DNA of 41,293 nucleotides from Candidatus Heimdallarchaeota archaeon (GCA_018238545.1 JABCTC010000030.1:1-41293), one strand, 5' to 3'; positions 14,458-23,430 are shown, counted from the stretch's first letter. The notes: generated by a model from the letters alone, not told the origin. A program made the numbers and translations.

Positions 14458-15021
14458 TCACGAGAATCTTGACATAAAGTTGTCTTTAATTTTAGTTGGA
14501 TGATGGGGAATATTATCTAACACGATAGTGTCTTCCTCAACTTTGAGATGCAGTACATTCAATCCAGGTTCTAAAATAGTATCTTTAAGCATCTCTGAAA
14601 TCAAGATTTCATCATCACTCATGTTAAAAGATCTGGCAGTATCTATACCCATCCCTTGGATCATAGTGATATAATCAATAGTAGAAGAAACTGTATCTTG
14701 TCCTCCAGTTGTTGCATAAAGTTCATTATCAATAATAATGATTTTGAGATTTGTTGGCTGAACATGAGCAACAGTTGTCATAGCACTCAATCCCATGAGA
14801 AAATTACCGTCTCCTGTGATAACTAACACTGTTCTATTAGGTTGAGCAAGTGCAAGACCTAATCCAATTGAAACTGGGAGACCCATACTTCCTCGAAGGT
14901 AAATTTGATCACCTTGAAGCAGGTGATAAACTTGTCTACTGACATTACCATTTGAACTAACAATTAATTCTTCACCATTTAAAATGGTACTAAGTTTCGA
15001 GATGACTTCTGCACCTTTCAT
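14458..15021 (-). CDS. comE: ThDP-dependent decarboxylase, beta subunit (ComE-like)
   Basis: A 187-residue subunit matching sulfopyruvate decarboxylase beta (ComE) and the C-terminal half of phosphonopyruvate decarboxylase. The thiamine-diphosphate motif starts GDGNFLMG (70-77) and closes with Asn99 (IIIIDNELYATTGGQ). With the alpha subunit it would decarboxylate sulfopyruvate to sulfoacetaldehyde (coenzyme M synthesis) or phosphonopyruvate to phosphonoacetaldehyde. Its ATG overlaps the alpha stop by 4 bases (ATGA), a sign of translational coupling. No other coenzyme M or phosphonate gene is visible here, so the substrate is undecided; the split layout favours ComDE. Confidence 0.8.
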   Translation of the reverse strand: MKGAEVISKLSTILNGEELIVSSNGNVSRQVYHLLQGDQIYLRGSMGLPVSIGLGLALAQPNRTVLVITGDGNFLMGLSAMTTVAHVQPTNLKIIIIDNELYATTGGQDTVSSTIDYITMIQGMGIDTARSFNMSDDEILISEMLKDTILEPGLNVLHLKVEEDTIVLDNIPHHPTKIKDNFMSRFS

Positions 15022-15521
15022 TCACTTAGAACCCCCTTTTTAACAAGAATACAGACTGGCTTGGATAGTTCTTCCATAACTTCGAGAGCGTTGTCTAAAA
15101 CAACCTTCCAGTTAGTTTCTTTAATAACCCAATAAGGGATTTGATAGGCATCTAGAACAGGTTTTGTGACATCACCCATAATACTATGCTCAGGAAAATC
15201 TTTATCGGGTTCGAGACCTCTATAACTAACAAAAATTAGGAGAGGTATCTTGTAGAGTTGAGTAAGGGAAGTGATAGCGTCACCAATATTAGCTAAACCA
15301 GAATTTTGCATGATAAGAAATGTTCTACCTCCGCCAAGAAAATAACCTGTAGCAATACCTATTGCTTCGTCCTCACGAGTAGCAGGGAGATAGGTGAAAC
15401 GATCGTCCTTTTCAAGAGCAAGAAGCAAATTTCTGAAATAAGAGCAAGGAACACCTGTGGAGAAAGTGAAGTCGTTATCAGAGAGGTAAGAGAGAAAATC
15501 TGCAGAATCAATCATGATCAT
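15018..15521 (-). CDS. comD: ThDP-dependent decarboxylase, alpha subunit (ComD-like)
   Basis: About 168 residues, the length of archaeal sulfopyruvate decarboxylase alpha. Typical segments are FSTGVPCSYFRNLLLALE, LPATREDEAIGIATGYFLGG (with the acidic residues that activate ThDP) and LIMQNSGLANIGDAITSL. The frame stays open to a TTG at 15542, but those extra codons read into the GTPase relic next door, so I place the start at ATG 15521 (ATG 15515 also fits). It is the first gene of a coupled pair with the beta subunit. Phosphonopyruvate as substrate remains possible. Confidence 0.8.
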   Translation of the reverse strand: MIMIDSADFLSYLSDNDFTFSTGVPCSYFRNLLLALEKDDRFTYLPATREDEAIGIATGYFLGGGRTFLIMQNSGLANIGDAITSLTQLYKIPLLIFVSYRGLEPDKDFPEHSIMGDVTKPVLDAYQIPYWVIKETNWKVVLDNALEVMEELSKPVCILVKKGVLSE

Positions 15522-15567
15522 CACATAATACTTGAAAGGCAATTAAAAAAGGAGTATAAATTCTTTG

Positions 15568-15749
15568 TGCGAAATCCGCCCCAATTGTCATCGGGTATTG
15601 TGGATACTGGCAACTTTGTGAACCATTAGTCTTGTTTTTGTTGATGTTTCAATAGAGGGATCATGAATATTAATCACTTGAAAAGCTAATTAGCTCGCTC
15701 CTAGACACATTCTGCGGAGGGAAGTTTTGCCTACAGCACCCTCTCCTAA
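15568..15749 (-). pseudogene. Relic of a small GTPase gene
   Basis: The minus strand encodes LGEGAVGKTSLRRMCLG (15699-15749), nearly identical to the P-loop region of the intact GTPase at 15813 (GEGAVGKTSLRRIYLG), then stop codons and about 107 unrelated bases, then MTIGADFA (15568-15591), the switch I segment. The intact gene has only about 27 bases between these parts. A frame disruption also precedes the P-loop, and everything after switch I is gone. It is a dead tandem duplicate, on the same strand, immediately downstream of the living copy. Confidence 0.85.
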
Positions 15750-15812
15750 CGATTATATCAACTTTTCAGAGGAGATTAAAAAATATGGTAGAAAAATCGA
15801 AATAAACCAATA

Positions 15813-16379
15813 TTATTTCATACTTTCTAAAGTCAAACTTTCAAAGTAACTAGAAATATTTTCAGCAAGAATACTAAAAACTTTATCAACGTTAAGACCA
15901 GTTTTAGCAGAAGTTTCTAGGTAAGGAACGTAAAATCCAGACCACTCAGAAAGTTGGTCAGCGTACTCTTGAGCATATTCCATAGGAACAGAATATGGAG
16001 TAGATTCGCGCAAATCAGCTTTGTTACCTATTAGTACTATTGGAACTATGCGGTTTTTGTTGTTACGAACTAGTTCATGCAACCAATTAGGGAGAACCTC
16101 ATAAGTCTCTGGACGAGAAATATCAAAAATTAAAAGTGCTCCAGCTGTTCCACGATAGTAAACTTCACGGACTGCAGAGAACCTTTGTTGGCCTGCTAAA
16201 TCCCAAATTTGTAAAGTGTATTCAACCTGATTAAGAGCCATTTTTTTAACTGCAAAATCTGCCCCAATTGTCATCATGTACCCTTCCTTGAAGCTTTCAC
16301 CTAGATATATTCTACGAAGGGAAGTTTTACCAACTGCTCCTTCTCCCAGCAGGGAGATTTTGAAAATTCTTTGGCTCAC
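15813..16379 (-). CDS. Rab/Ras-like small GTPase
   Basis: A 188-residue G protein from GTG 16379, chosen because GGTGAT sits just upstream and the N-terminus then aligns with the paralogue at 2111 (SQRIFKISLL beside QRKIFKITLL); a TTG at 16412 would add 11 residues. All G boxes are standard: GEGAVGKTS (12-20), MTIGADF, WDLAGQQRF, NKAD and SAKTG. It is about as long as a bare G domain and lacks both the PKDPGDDMTGAAA tail of its paralogue and any Cys lipidation motif, so membrane attachment would need a partner. It is divergent from the TrmO-like gene, and a decayed copy lies downstream. Confidence 0.9.
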   Translation of the reverse strand: MSQRIFKISLLGEGAVGKTSLRRIYLGESFKEGYMMTIGADFAVKKMALNQVEYTLQIWDLAGQQRFSAVREVYYRGTAGALLIFDISRPETYEVLPNWLHELVRNNKNRIVPIVLIGNKADLRESTPYSVPMEYAQEYADQLSEWSGFYVPYLETSAKTGLNVDKVFSILAENISSYFESLTLESMK

Positions 16380-16451
16380 AATATCACCATTTATACATAT
16401 AATTTTACCCAATTATTCTATTTAAACAATTTGATAGAGGGAACGGGCAGT

Positions 16452-16970
16452 ATGTCTGGAAGCCAAAAGAAAGATATATTAGCAATTCAAGGACCATACA
16501 TGGATATTATTCTCAAGCCAATTGGTCATATCGAATCACCTTTCGAAAAAAATGATGATAATATACCTATCCAACCTGGTTTCTCTGAAGCTTTTGGAAC
16601 CGTCATTGTTAATCCTGAATATCTAGATGGTTTAGACGAACTCGATGGTTTTTCTCATATCATACTTCTCTATTGGTTTGATCAAGCAACAGAAGAAAAA
16701 CTCAAGTTTCAACCTTATTTAGATGATGTACCAAAAGGTATTTTTGCAATTCGTCACCCTAATCGTCCCAACAAAATTGGTTTGTCTATTGTTCAATTAG
16801 TCAAAGTTGATGGGGATAAGCTATTAGTTAAAGGGATTGATGTTTTCAATAAAACACCTCTACTAGATATCAAACCTTTTGTACCAGAATTTGATATCCA
16901 TGGTATAGAAGATACTAAGATTGGCTGGTTAGCTGAGAGATTGCGAAATAAAAAAGAAAGTGGTGGATAA
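16452..16970 (+). CDS. trmO: TrmO/TsaA-like tRNA methyltransferase (UPF0066 family)
   Basis: A 172-residue protein of the TrmO (YaeB/VirR) family, whose bacterial member methylates t6A37 of threonine tRNA using SAM. Signatures are LKPIGHIESPFE, LDELDGFSHIILLYWFDQ, KGIFAIRHPNRPNKIGLSIV and DVFNKTPLLDIKPFVPEFD. The length suits the short archaeal form, a single beta-barrel. The start is taken at ATG 16452; ATG 16500, preceded by AAGGA, would start at MDIILKPIG and is a good alternative. The end overlaps the start of the nucleotidyltransferase gene by 11 bases, so the two are probably co-translated. Confidence 0.8.
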   Translation: MSGSQKKDILAIQGPYMDIILKPIGHIESPFEKNDDNIPIQPGFSEAFGTVIVNPEYLDGLDELDGFSHIILLYWFDQATEEKLKFQPYLDDVPKGIFAIRHPNRPNKIGLSIVQLVKVDGDKLLVKGIDVFNKTPLLDIKPFVPEFDIHGIEDTKIGWLAERLRNKKESGG

Positions 16971-18057
16971 AATATCTAAGATAGATTGTGCGGTTATACT
17001 AGCTGGAGGAAAAGGAACAAGACTAAAACCTTTGACTACTAACAAACCCAAACCGCTGGTTAAGGTAGCTCTAACACCGATGATTGATTTTGCTATTCGC
17101 CAAATAACTGAAACTGGAGTAAAGAAAATTGTTATAGCTGTTAAATACTTGGGAGAACAAATCCGTGATTATGTTACCGAAAAATATTCCAGTGAAGATT
17201 TAGAGATAATAATTCCTGATATGGAACCTGTTGGAACAGCTGATGCAGTTCGTTTAGTGTCAGATATCATCGAAGGAGATTTTATTGTTTCTATGGCTGA
17301 CATAGTTAGTAATTTGCCTTTACAAAAAATGACAGATTTCTTTTACTCCACTGATGCTTATGCAACTATCAGTCTCAAAAATATTGACTTCCCAACGAAA
17401 AAATTCGGCGTGATTCTTCTAGATGAGGAACAGAACATAGAAATCTTCTTAGAGAAACCAAAACCTGAAGAGATGCTATTTACAACTCTAGCTTTTGCAT
17501 ACAGACCTGTATCCGAATTTCATCAGAATTTAGTTAATACTGGTGTGTATATTTTCAAAAATAGAGTTTTAGAAATTCTGGAAAATTTCAAAGATATTAA
17601 TGATTTTGGACAAGATCTCTTCCCTTATCTCTTACAAGAAAAGTTCAAGATTAACGGTTATGTTGATGAGTATTATTGGATGGATTGCGGGAACATTCGA
17701 AGTTATCTCTGGGCTAATTGGGATATTCTTAGAGGCTTTGTGGAAGGAATTAGTCCTCCTGGAAACAAAGCTAATGGTATCTGGAAAGGAGAAAATGTTG
17801 ACATTTACCCGACAGCAAAAATAATTCCACCTGTTGTGTTTGGAAATAATATTATAGTGGAGGATAATGTGACAATTGGACCTTATTCTATAATTGATGA
17901 TAATGTCAATATTAGACCAAACTCAATAATAGATCATAGTGTTATCTGGAAATCTTCAGATATAGGGAGTGATTCATTTGTTGAAAAATCTGTTATATGT
18001 GATAATGTAAAAATTGAAAAAATGCGAAAGGTAATAAATTACTCTGCCATAGATTAG
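16960..18057 (+). CDS. Sugar-1-phosphate nucleotidyltransferase (GDP-mannose pyrophosphorylase-like)
   Basis: A 365-residue enzyme joining a sugar 1-phosphate to an NTP. The Rossmann-like domain opens with the signature AGGKGTRLKPLTTNKPKPLV (15-34) and contains GTADAV, FLEKPKPEE and NTGVYIFKN. From about residue 270 hexapeptide-like repeats (IYPTAKIIPPVVFGNN, IVEDNVTIGPYSIIDD) form a left-handed beta-helix. This layout is that of mannose-1-phosphate guanylyltransferase and its relatives; glucose-1-phosphate specificity cannot be excluded and would be of interest given the glycogen genes 15 kb away. It starts at a GTG inside the end of the TrmO-like gene. Confidence 0.8.
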   Translation: MVDKISKIDCAVILAGGKGTRLKPLTTNKPKPLVKVALTPMIDFAIRQITETGVKKIVIAVKYLGEQIRDYVTEKYSSEDLEIIIPDMEPVGTADAVRLVSDIIEGDFIVSMADIVSNLPLQKMTDFFYSTDAYATISLKNIDFPTKKFGVILLDEEQNIEIFLEKPKPEEMLFTTLAFAYRPVSEFHQNLVNTGVYIFKNRVLEILENFKDINDFGQDLFPYLLQEKFKINGYVDEYYWMDCGNIRSYLWANWDILRGFVEGISPPGNKANGIWKGENVDIYPTAKIIPPVVFGNNIIVEDNVTIGPYSIIDDNVNIRPNSIIDHSVIWKSSDIGSDSFVEKSVICDNVKIEKMRKVINYSAID

Positions 18058-18085
18058 TTTACACTATAATCAACGATTGATTCTT

Positions 18086-18772
18086 ATGACCTTGAAAAAA
18101 CATCTACTATCTGCAACCATTATTGTTTCTGTATTAGTCACATCATTAATTCATCCTGCGCAAGGTGTTACTGCATCCATTCCTTTTACAAATATTAGTA
18201 TGGAAAATGATGATGTTCTAAATTATGAAGGAGTAAGAATAGTTATTTTCTTTAAACCAAATTGCCCTTCATGTCATAATCAAATTGAAACTCTACAGGA
18301 ATTAGAAAATAATTATACTCTCTCATTAATCGCTTTGGATGTTGATTCCGAACCAACAAATGCTACGTTGCTTGGTTTAATTGAAGATCTTTCTCTCTCA
18401 ACTAATTGGACATTGGGATATGCTTCTGTTCAAGCAATCTCGACTTTTGATTTAACAGTAGTCCCATCTCTAGTTATACTAGATAATAATTCAGAAATAG
18501 TTGCTGTAACAGAAGGTTATTTTGGTTATGGGTCGATTGAAACAAAAATCCTTGATGCTATCAATCATCGCACAGAAAATTACAGTGAAAATCCAATATC
18601 AGATTCGGGAGATTTGTTAACTGCTCTTTTTATAATTATAGGTGTAACTGTAGCAACAGTAGTAGTAATCTATCTATTCCGCATATTCAAGCGAAGTGAT
18701 AAGACTACTGATATTATTATAGCAAGCAAGAAATTGGAAAAAGAGGAAGAAGATAAAGCAGATGTGGATTAA
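18086..18772 (+). CDS. Exported, membrane-anchored thioredoxin-like protein
   Basis: A 228-residue protein with a signal peptide (1-30), a thioredoxin fold with the CPSC redox motif (60-63, in FFKPNCPSCHNQ), the cis-Pro segment VVPSLVILD, and a C-terminal membrane helix (LLTALFIIIGVTVATVVVIY) with a Lys/Glu-rich cytoplasmic end. It should carry out thiol-disulfide exchange on the outer face of the membrane. ATG 18086 is preferred to TTG 18077. A VKOR homologue (30934) and a second exported thioredoxin (40257) in the window fit one oxidative-folding system. It converges with, and overlaps by 4 bases, the next gene. Confidence 0.8.
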   Translation: MTLKKHLLSATIIVSVLVTSLIHPAQGVTASIPFTNISMENDDVLNYEGVRIVIFFKPNCPSCHNQIETLQELENNYTLSLIALDVDSEPTNATLLGLIEDLSLSTNWTLGYASVQAISTFDLTVVPSLVILDNNSEIVAVTEGYFGYGSIETKILDAINHRTENYSENPISDSGDLLTALFIIIGVTVATVVVIYLFRIFKRSDKTTDIIIASKKLEKEEEDKADVD

Positions 18773-19644
18773 ACAGCTGTAGGTGTATGTCCACATTTTG
18801 GACATTTTGACTCTTCTGAATCTATTCTAATTCCACAGTTCTTGCAAAATAGCGATTTTTCTTGTTTCGCATAAAGGGTTTGATCTGTTAGAACTAATAC
18901 ATTTTCTTCTTTTTCTAACACTTTATCTCTTTTAGCACTTGCTAGTAAATACCCTATCTTTATTTTTCGGGCATCTTTCCATAATGCGATAATGAAACCT
19001 ATCGATACAACAGATGCTAGATACACCATAATCAGTGATGAATAATAAGTGAAAATTAATGTATATTCCATACTAAATACCAGAAAAATGAACCATAGAA
19101 GATATCTTATGGCTGGATTTAAACCAAATAAAGTATAGAATATAGAGCTCCCTGCTGCAGTATTCTTACTTCTTCCTATTGATGTGATTAATTGTTTTAT
19201 TAGTACCATAGAATAGAAATGAGCTATAATCATGAAAACGAATGGGGCAGTATTATCACTTTGGTGACTATACTGCAAATCAGCTTGAAGAATTAAAAGA
19301 ACATCGTATAGAACTGTGAAAAAAGCTGTAATTATTAACATGATGAATGCTAATCTAGCTTTACTTCTTGTATCATAATCTCTACTAGTATTTCTCCAAA
19401 CAAGGGCTTGAATTGCGATACAGATTAAAGCTAGAGCATAAATCGAAGTATCGATTATCATCCAAGGGATAAATATATCCCCCCTCACAGCTGGATTGCT
19501 ATAATCTAGGAAAAAATAAAATATTCTACTTATCATTTCACTTAGATAGTAACCTAAAATTGCAAATGTTGCTATTTTTATCCAAGTAAAATTAAATGCG
19601 GTGTATTCACCGTTCTTTACAGAATACTCAACTAAATCTGACAT
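18769..19644 (-). CDS. Six-helix membrane protein with C-terminal zinc ribbon
   Basis: A 291-residue protein with six likely membrane helices between residues 20 and 222, then a cytoplasmic stretch and a Cys4 zinc ribbon (CKNCGIRIDSEESKCPKCG) ending in HTPTAV. Zinc-ribbon tails on membrane proteins are common in archaea and usually of unknown role. No transporter or enzyme motif was recognised. It follows the two-helix acidic-tail protein (19708-21180) on the same strand, with 63 bases between. Confidence 0.65.
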   Translation of the reverse strand: MSDLVEYSVKNGEYTAFNFTWIKIATFAILGYYLSEMISRIFYFFLDYSNPAVRGDIFIPWMIIDTSIYALALICIAIQALVWRNTSRDYDTRSKARLAFIMLIITAFFTVLYDVLLILQADLQYSHQSDNTAPFVFMIIAHFYSMVLIKQLITSIGRSKNTAAGSSIFYTLFGLNPAIRYLLWFIFLVFSMEYTLIFTYYSSLIMVYLASVVSIGFIIALWKDARKIKIGYLLASAKRDKVLEKEENVLVLTDQTLYAKQEKSLFCKNCGIRIDSEESKCPKCGHTPTAV

Positions 19645-19707
19645 TACAAAGCAACGAATGTTGAGATATTTATAATTTCTACTATACGAACTTTTTTTCT
19701 GAATCGG

Positions 19708-21180
19708 TTAATCCTTTACTGATTTCTTCTTATCATCCTTCTTTTTGAACGGAAGTTTTTTTGGTTCTGGTATAGTTGCAACATCAGTATGTTTCCCTAT
19801 TATAACTCCTCGAACCTTGGAAACTAAGGCTTTTGGTTTAGTTTCGATTGGCTCTATTTCGATATCCAGTGAAGAATCTGTTTCGATTGGCTCTATTTCG
19901 TTATCCAGTGAAGAATCTGTTTCGATTGGATCTATATCTGGTTCTATTGATGTTTTAGTCTCAATAATTTCCACTTTGGAGTCCATGGAAGCTTCTGTCT
20001 TTATTATAGAAATTTCAGGTTGCATTGAAGTATCAGAATCAAAAACTTTCACGTCTGTTTTAACTGCTTCTGCATCCTCTCCTAAGGGATCAACACCTTC
20101 ATCAAATCTTATCCCTTCTTCATATTGGAGCTGGATTCCTAGTTCGATTTTTTTCTTCAATTCGTCTTTATCTTTAATTTCCTCTACTTTCGAAACTAAA
20201 ACTGCTGATGTGGGCTTAATATCGGTGCTCAGCTGCAACAATCTTCCTACTAGTGGAATGAGTTTTTCGTATAATTTGATTGAGCCTTCTTTCCAGTATA
20301 AAGTATCACTCTCTGCTTCATAACCATAATTTAATCCTGAAACACAGTATTTCGATAAAACTTCCTTTGGCATCTGTTTAGTTAAATAGAGAGTCCCTCT
20401 TCGGGTATTATTAGTTAGTTTTAGCCCATAAATAAGCTTGACATGCTTATCATCTAAGTTAGAGAAGAAGCTCAAGAATGAGATGAGAGTTATAATAACG
20501 CTTACTGGTAAGATTACTTCCGGAAATAAGTTTTGCATTATTATTGCTAATGTGATAAAAGTTGCTCCTCCTAAGAACCCTACAAGCTTAAATACTATAA
20601 GCACTGGACTTTCCTTTACATATTTTTTCTTGCCAAACAGCGAGTAGAAAATCCAATAGTTTGCTGCGCGAGGGTTAATGAAAGGTTTAGAAGTCATACC
20701 TAAGAAATTGCTTCTTTCAATTTGCTTGATATCTTCTATCGCTCTGATTTGTGAATATTCTATGTGACTTGAGCTTAATAATTTCTTATTTTCATAAAAA
20801 CTGATTTTGAAATAATTTTTCCCTTGTTTAATATTGCTCTTGAAAACGATATCTCTAAACCAAACTTCTTTTGGATTAATGATTATTTTTTCAATTGAAA
20901 TCTTTTTATCATCTTTCTGTAGGTCACTAAACCAACCAACGAGAGAATAATAAACATGAATTGTCTTGGTTAAATCACCTGTGTTGGCAATGAATAATCT
21001 TACAATACCTCGCTTATTCTCTGGAACCTGTTCTACAATAGGAAACAATGCATAAGATAGATCTTCATGAGTTTCCATTTCCAAATTATCTAGTAGAGCT
21101 GAATCAATTTCTTCATTATGCGTGAACTTTGGAATCACATTTGAAGCAAAAACAGGATTATCAAAGATTTCATTGCTCAT
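19708..21180 (-). CDS. Membrane protein with beta-rich domain and acidic repeat tail
   Basis: A 490-residue protein from ATG 21180 (an upstream TTG adds three residues). Residues 1-165 are beta-rich (RGIVRLFIANTGDLTKTIHV), like an Ig-type fold, without a signal peptide. Two membrane helices follow (about 192-245), then a cytoplasmic domain to about 350, then a strongly acidic tail rich in Glu, Asp, Ser, Thr and Ile with 13-residue repeats (IEPIETDSSLD) and finally a Lys-rich end (KKKDDKKKSVKD). The tail is probably disordered and could be a docking platform or phosphorylation target. Family unknown. Confidence 0.6.
   Translation of the reverse strand: MSNEIFDNPVFASNVIPKFTHNEEIDSALLDNLEMETHEDLSYALFPIVEQVPENKRGIVRLFIANTGDLTKTIHVYYSLVGWFSDLQKDDKKISIEKIIINPKEVWFRDIVFKSNIKQGKNYFKISFYENKKLLSSSHIEYSQIRAIEDIKQIERSNFLGMTSKPFINPRAANYWIFYSLFGKKKYVKESPVLIVFKLVGFLGGATFITLAIIMQNLFPEVILPVSVIITLISFLSFFSNLDDKHVKLIYGLKLTNNTRRGTLYLTKQMPKEVLSKYCVSGLNYGYEAESDTLYWKEGSIKLYEKLIPLVGRLLQLSTDIKPTSAVLVSKVEEIKDKDELKKKIELGIQLQYEEGIRFDEGVDPLGEDAEAVKTDVKVFDSDTSMQPEISIIKTEASMDSKVEIIETKTSIEPDIDPIETDSSLDNEIEPIETDSSLDIEIEPIETKPKALVSKVRGVIIGKHTDVATIPEPKKLPFKKKDDKKKSVKD
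19841..19940 (-). repeat. 39-bp tandem coding repeats (about 2.5 copies)
   Basis: Two units (19841-19879 and 19880-19918) differ at a single base and are followed by a partial, diverged third. They encode the 13-residue acidic repeat in the tail of the membrane protein and imply recent duplication. Confidence 0.85.
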
Positions 21181-21330
21181 GACTATCAAGTTAAAAATAG
21201 TGTCTCCCTTTAAAAAATTAACTAGTTAAACACAAAAAATGGAATATTTTTCTCTGACAAATTACGAAAATATGTATTAGGACTTCACAAATCTTTAAGA
21301 ATATTTTTTGAATATGTTAGATAGATTATT

Positions 21331-23364
21331 TTGAAAGCTGAATCCTTCGAACTTCCAAATGAATTTTCTAAATATGAGATTCTTATACAAGAAGATTTCG
21401 AAAATTTTTATTCAGTTTATCGAAAATATCAGTATCAAAACAATACTTTTTTCCAGTCACTTGTCTATGCATGTGACGATTTAGCAAATTCTAACGCAAC
21501 CCCTGAGAAGTATAGACCAGCATATACAGAGATTTCGCTGTTAGGATACTTTCTGTTGTCTCAATACAAACAAGTATTGACATTTACTATTAGGAATAAT
21601 CGTTTTGAAACAAATTATTTCCGATTTAAAGCAGCAATCATAACTGGAGAAAGAGGTATAATCTCAGCCATTCTCGCAAATATCATGACTGCTTTGGTAG
21701 AGTTAAAGAAGAGCGATCCAGAGACACACAAGGTATTTTTTACAATCATGTCTTTAGAAATAGCAGCAATGGATTCAGATGTTGATTCTGTCAAAAAACA
21801 TTCTGTGAAAATTCGCGAGATGCTTTTTAATACAGTTTTGATCCAAGATTATCCTCTAGTAACTCTGCAAATAGTAAGTGATCTTGCTTATAGAGAATTC
21901 AGAACAGGAGATGAATCCTATGAAGGATGGTTGGAAATTTACAAAGAACTTGCAGAAGCTCTAAACATGGATACTAAACGATTAGATTGTTATACTATGC
22001 TAGGTGGATTGTATCGTTTCAAGGGTTTTCTAGATGAAGCTTCAGAGTACTATAGCAAAGCTTTCGAGATAGCAGAAAAGGTTGGAAATAGGGAATTTAA
22101 AGCATCTTTAATTTCCAACATGGCTGATTTAGAACATACTTTAGGTAATCTTGAAAAAGCCCTTTTGTTGTGTAATAATGCTTTGAAAGACCCTGAACTC
22201 TCTCAATCAAAACCAAATCTATACATCAATAAAGCTGAGATTCTCATTAAGCAAGAAAAATATTCTGAAGCAATTACCAATCTGAAAAAAGCAGAGAAGT
22301 TATCAAACAGATTAGCTCCAATAGTCAATATTCTTCAAGGTTATGCTCTCACTAGACTCCCTGGAAAGGAATATTTACATGAAGGTATGAAGTATTTGGA
22401 AAAGGGAGGACATCTTAGTGAACAATTAAAGAACCAACGCTGGCTTGCTACTTATTATTATTACATGGGAAGGACATATCTTGACATTTATGACCTTTCA
22501 TCAAGTATTAATGCTTTTGAGAAATGTTATGATTATGCAATTAGGAGTGAATTTCAATATGTTGTTCTTTCGCAATTGTTTTTAGCTGAATCTTACCTCC
22601 ATCGTTATAAGATTTCTCAATCTGATAATGACTTAACTTGTTCTGAGAGATATTTAGCAAATGTCATATCAATCTGTCAAGAACAAGAACTACCTATTCT
22701 TTCAGATGTGCTTTATCTTAAAGGGCAACTCCTCATAGCTCTTGGGGAATACGCTGATGCTTACTCAGTTTTCCGTCAAACAAAGGAGATAGCTCTAAAA
22801 AATGATAATTCTCTTCTAGCTATAAGCTGTGAGAAGAACATTGAGATGTTGGATTCCGATAGTCTCGACAAATCAACATTAATTACAACAGAGATAACAG
22901 AAGTAATTAAGATTCTTTCGAAGCAATCCTATGTGAAGAAAACCGAAAAATTACCGGATTTATACTTCCTGAACATTTTTACTGATGAGGGAACAAGTGT
23001 TTATTCCCATCTATTCAGAGATCAATCACCAATAAATGATGTTATACTATCTGCAATTCTTACAGCGGTAAAAACTATGTCAGATGAAGTGTTTGGGACA
23101 GGTCTACGGGGTATTGATTTCGAGGGTAAGACTTTGCTTGTTGAAGGGTTTGGAAATTTCGTAGGAGTCCTAGCATGTGAACGAGACAGTTTTAATGCTA
23201 GAACAAAATTGTTCAATTTCATGAAAAGATTTGATGAGAAATTTACTGAGCACACTTTAGTTCAAGTTAGTCAAGAAACTAAGGATGAGATAAATAAACA
23301 AGCAGATCTACTTGTAGAAATCATTTTCGAAAAATCACTCAAAGGAATCGTTACAGCTATCTGA
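21331..23364 (+). CDS. TPR protein with a C-terminal longin/roadblock-like domain
   Basis: A 677-residue protein. Residues about 100-520 are helical repeats with TPR features (YTMLGGLYRFKGFLDEASEY, YSKAFEIAEK, INKAEILIKQEKYSEAITNL, YYYMGRTYLDIYDLSSSINA, LKGQLLIALGEYADAYSVF). Residues 541-650 form an alpha/beta unit: LYFLNIFTDEGTSVYSHLF, a long helix (VILSAILTAVKTMSDEVFG), IDFEGKTLLVEGFGNFVGVL and a last helix, the same order as the longin-like protein at 190. A TPR scaffold joined to a GTPase-binding fold suggests an effector or regulator of the local GTPases; this is inference. The start is a TTG; no in-frame ATG lies near. Confidence 0.6.
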   Translation: MKAESFELPNEFSKYEILIQEDFENFYSVYRKYQYQNNTFFQSLVYACDDLANSNATPEKYRPAYTEISLLGYFLLSQYKQVLTFTIRNNRFETNYFRFKAAIITGERGIISAILANIMTALVELKKSDPETHKVFFTIMSLEIAAMDSDVDSVKKHSVKIREMLFNTVLIQDYPLVTLQIVSDLAYREFRTGDESYEGWLEIYKELAEALNMDTKRLDCYTMLGGLYRFKGFLDEASEYYSKAFEIAEKVGNREFKASLISNMADLEHTLGNLEKALLLCNNALKDPELSQSKPNLYINKAEILIKQEKYSEAITNLKKAEKLSNRLAPIVNILQGYALTRLPGKEYLHEGMKYLEKGGHLSEQLKNQRWLATYYYYMGRTYLDIYDLSSSINAFEKCYDYAIRSEFQYVVLSQLFLAESYLHRYKISQSDNDLTCSERYLANVISICQEQELPILSDVLYLKGQLLIALGEYADAYSVFRQTKEIALKNDNSLLAISCEKNIEMLDSDSLDKSTLITTEITEVIKILSKQSYVKKTEKLPDLYFLNIFTDEGTSVYSHLFRDQSPINDVILSAILTAVKTMSDEVFGTGLRGIDFEGKTLLVEGFGNFVGVLACERDSFNARTKLFNFMKRFDEKFTEHTLVQVSQETKDEINKQADLLVEIIFEKSLKGIVTAI

Positions 23365-23430
23365 ATATCAATCTACAGCACTTTTTGCACAAGGAAATCT
23401 TTATGATTTAGGTTTATCACTTACATCTCA

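Noticed and set aside
15018..15542. TTG start at 15542 for the ComD-like gene
   Set aside because: The extra codons lie next to and read from the GTPase relic; homologues of ComD begin near MIDSADFL, so ATG 15521 or 15515 is more credible.
19745..20323. Long plus-strand frame rich in Ser/Ile/Glu repeats (SIGSIS units)
   Set aside because: It is the antisense of the acidic-repeat tail of the membrane protein; its repeats come from the 39-bp units and it has no start context or protein-like composition.
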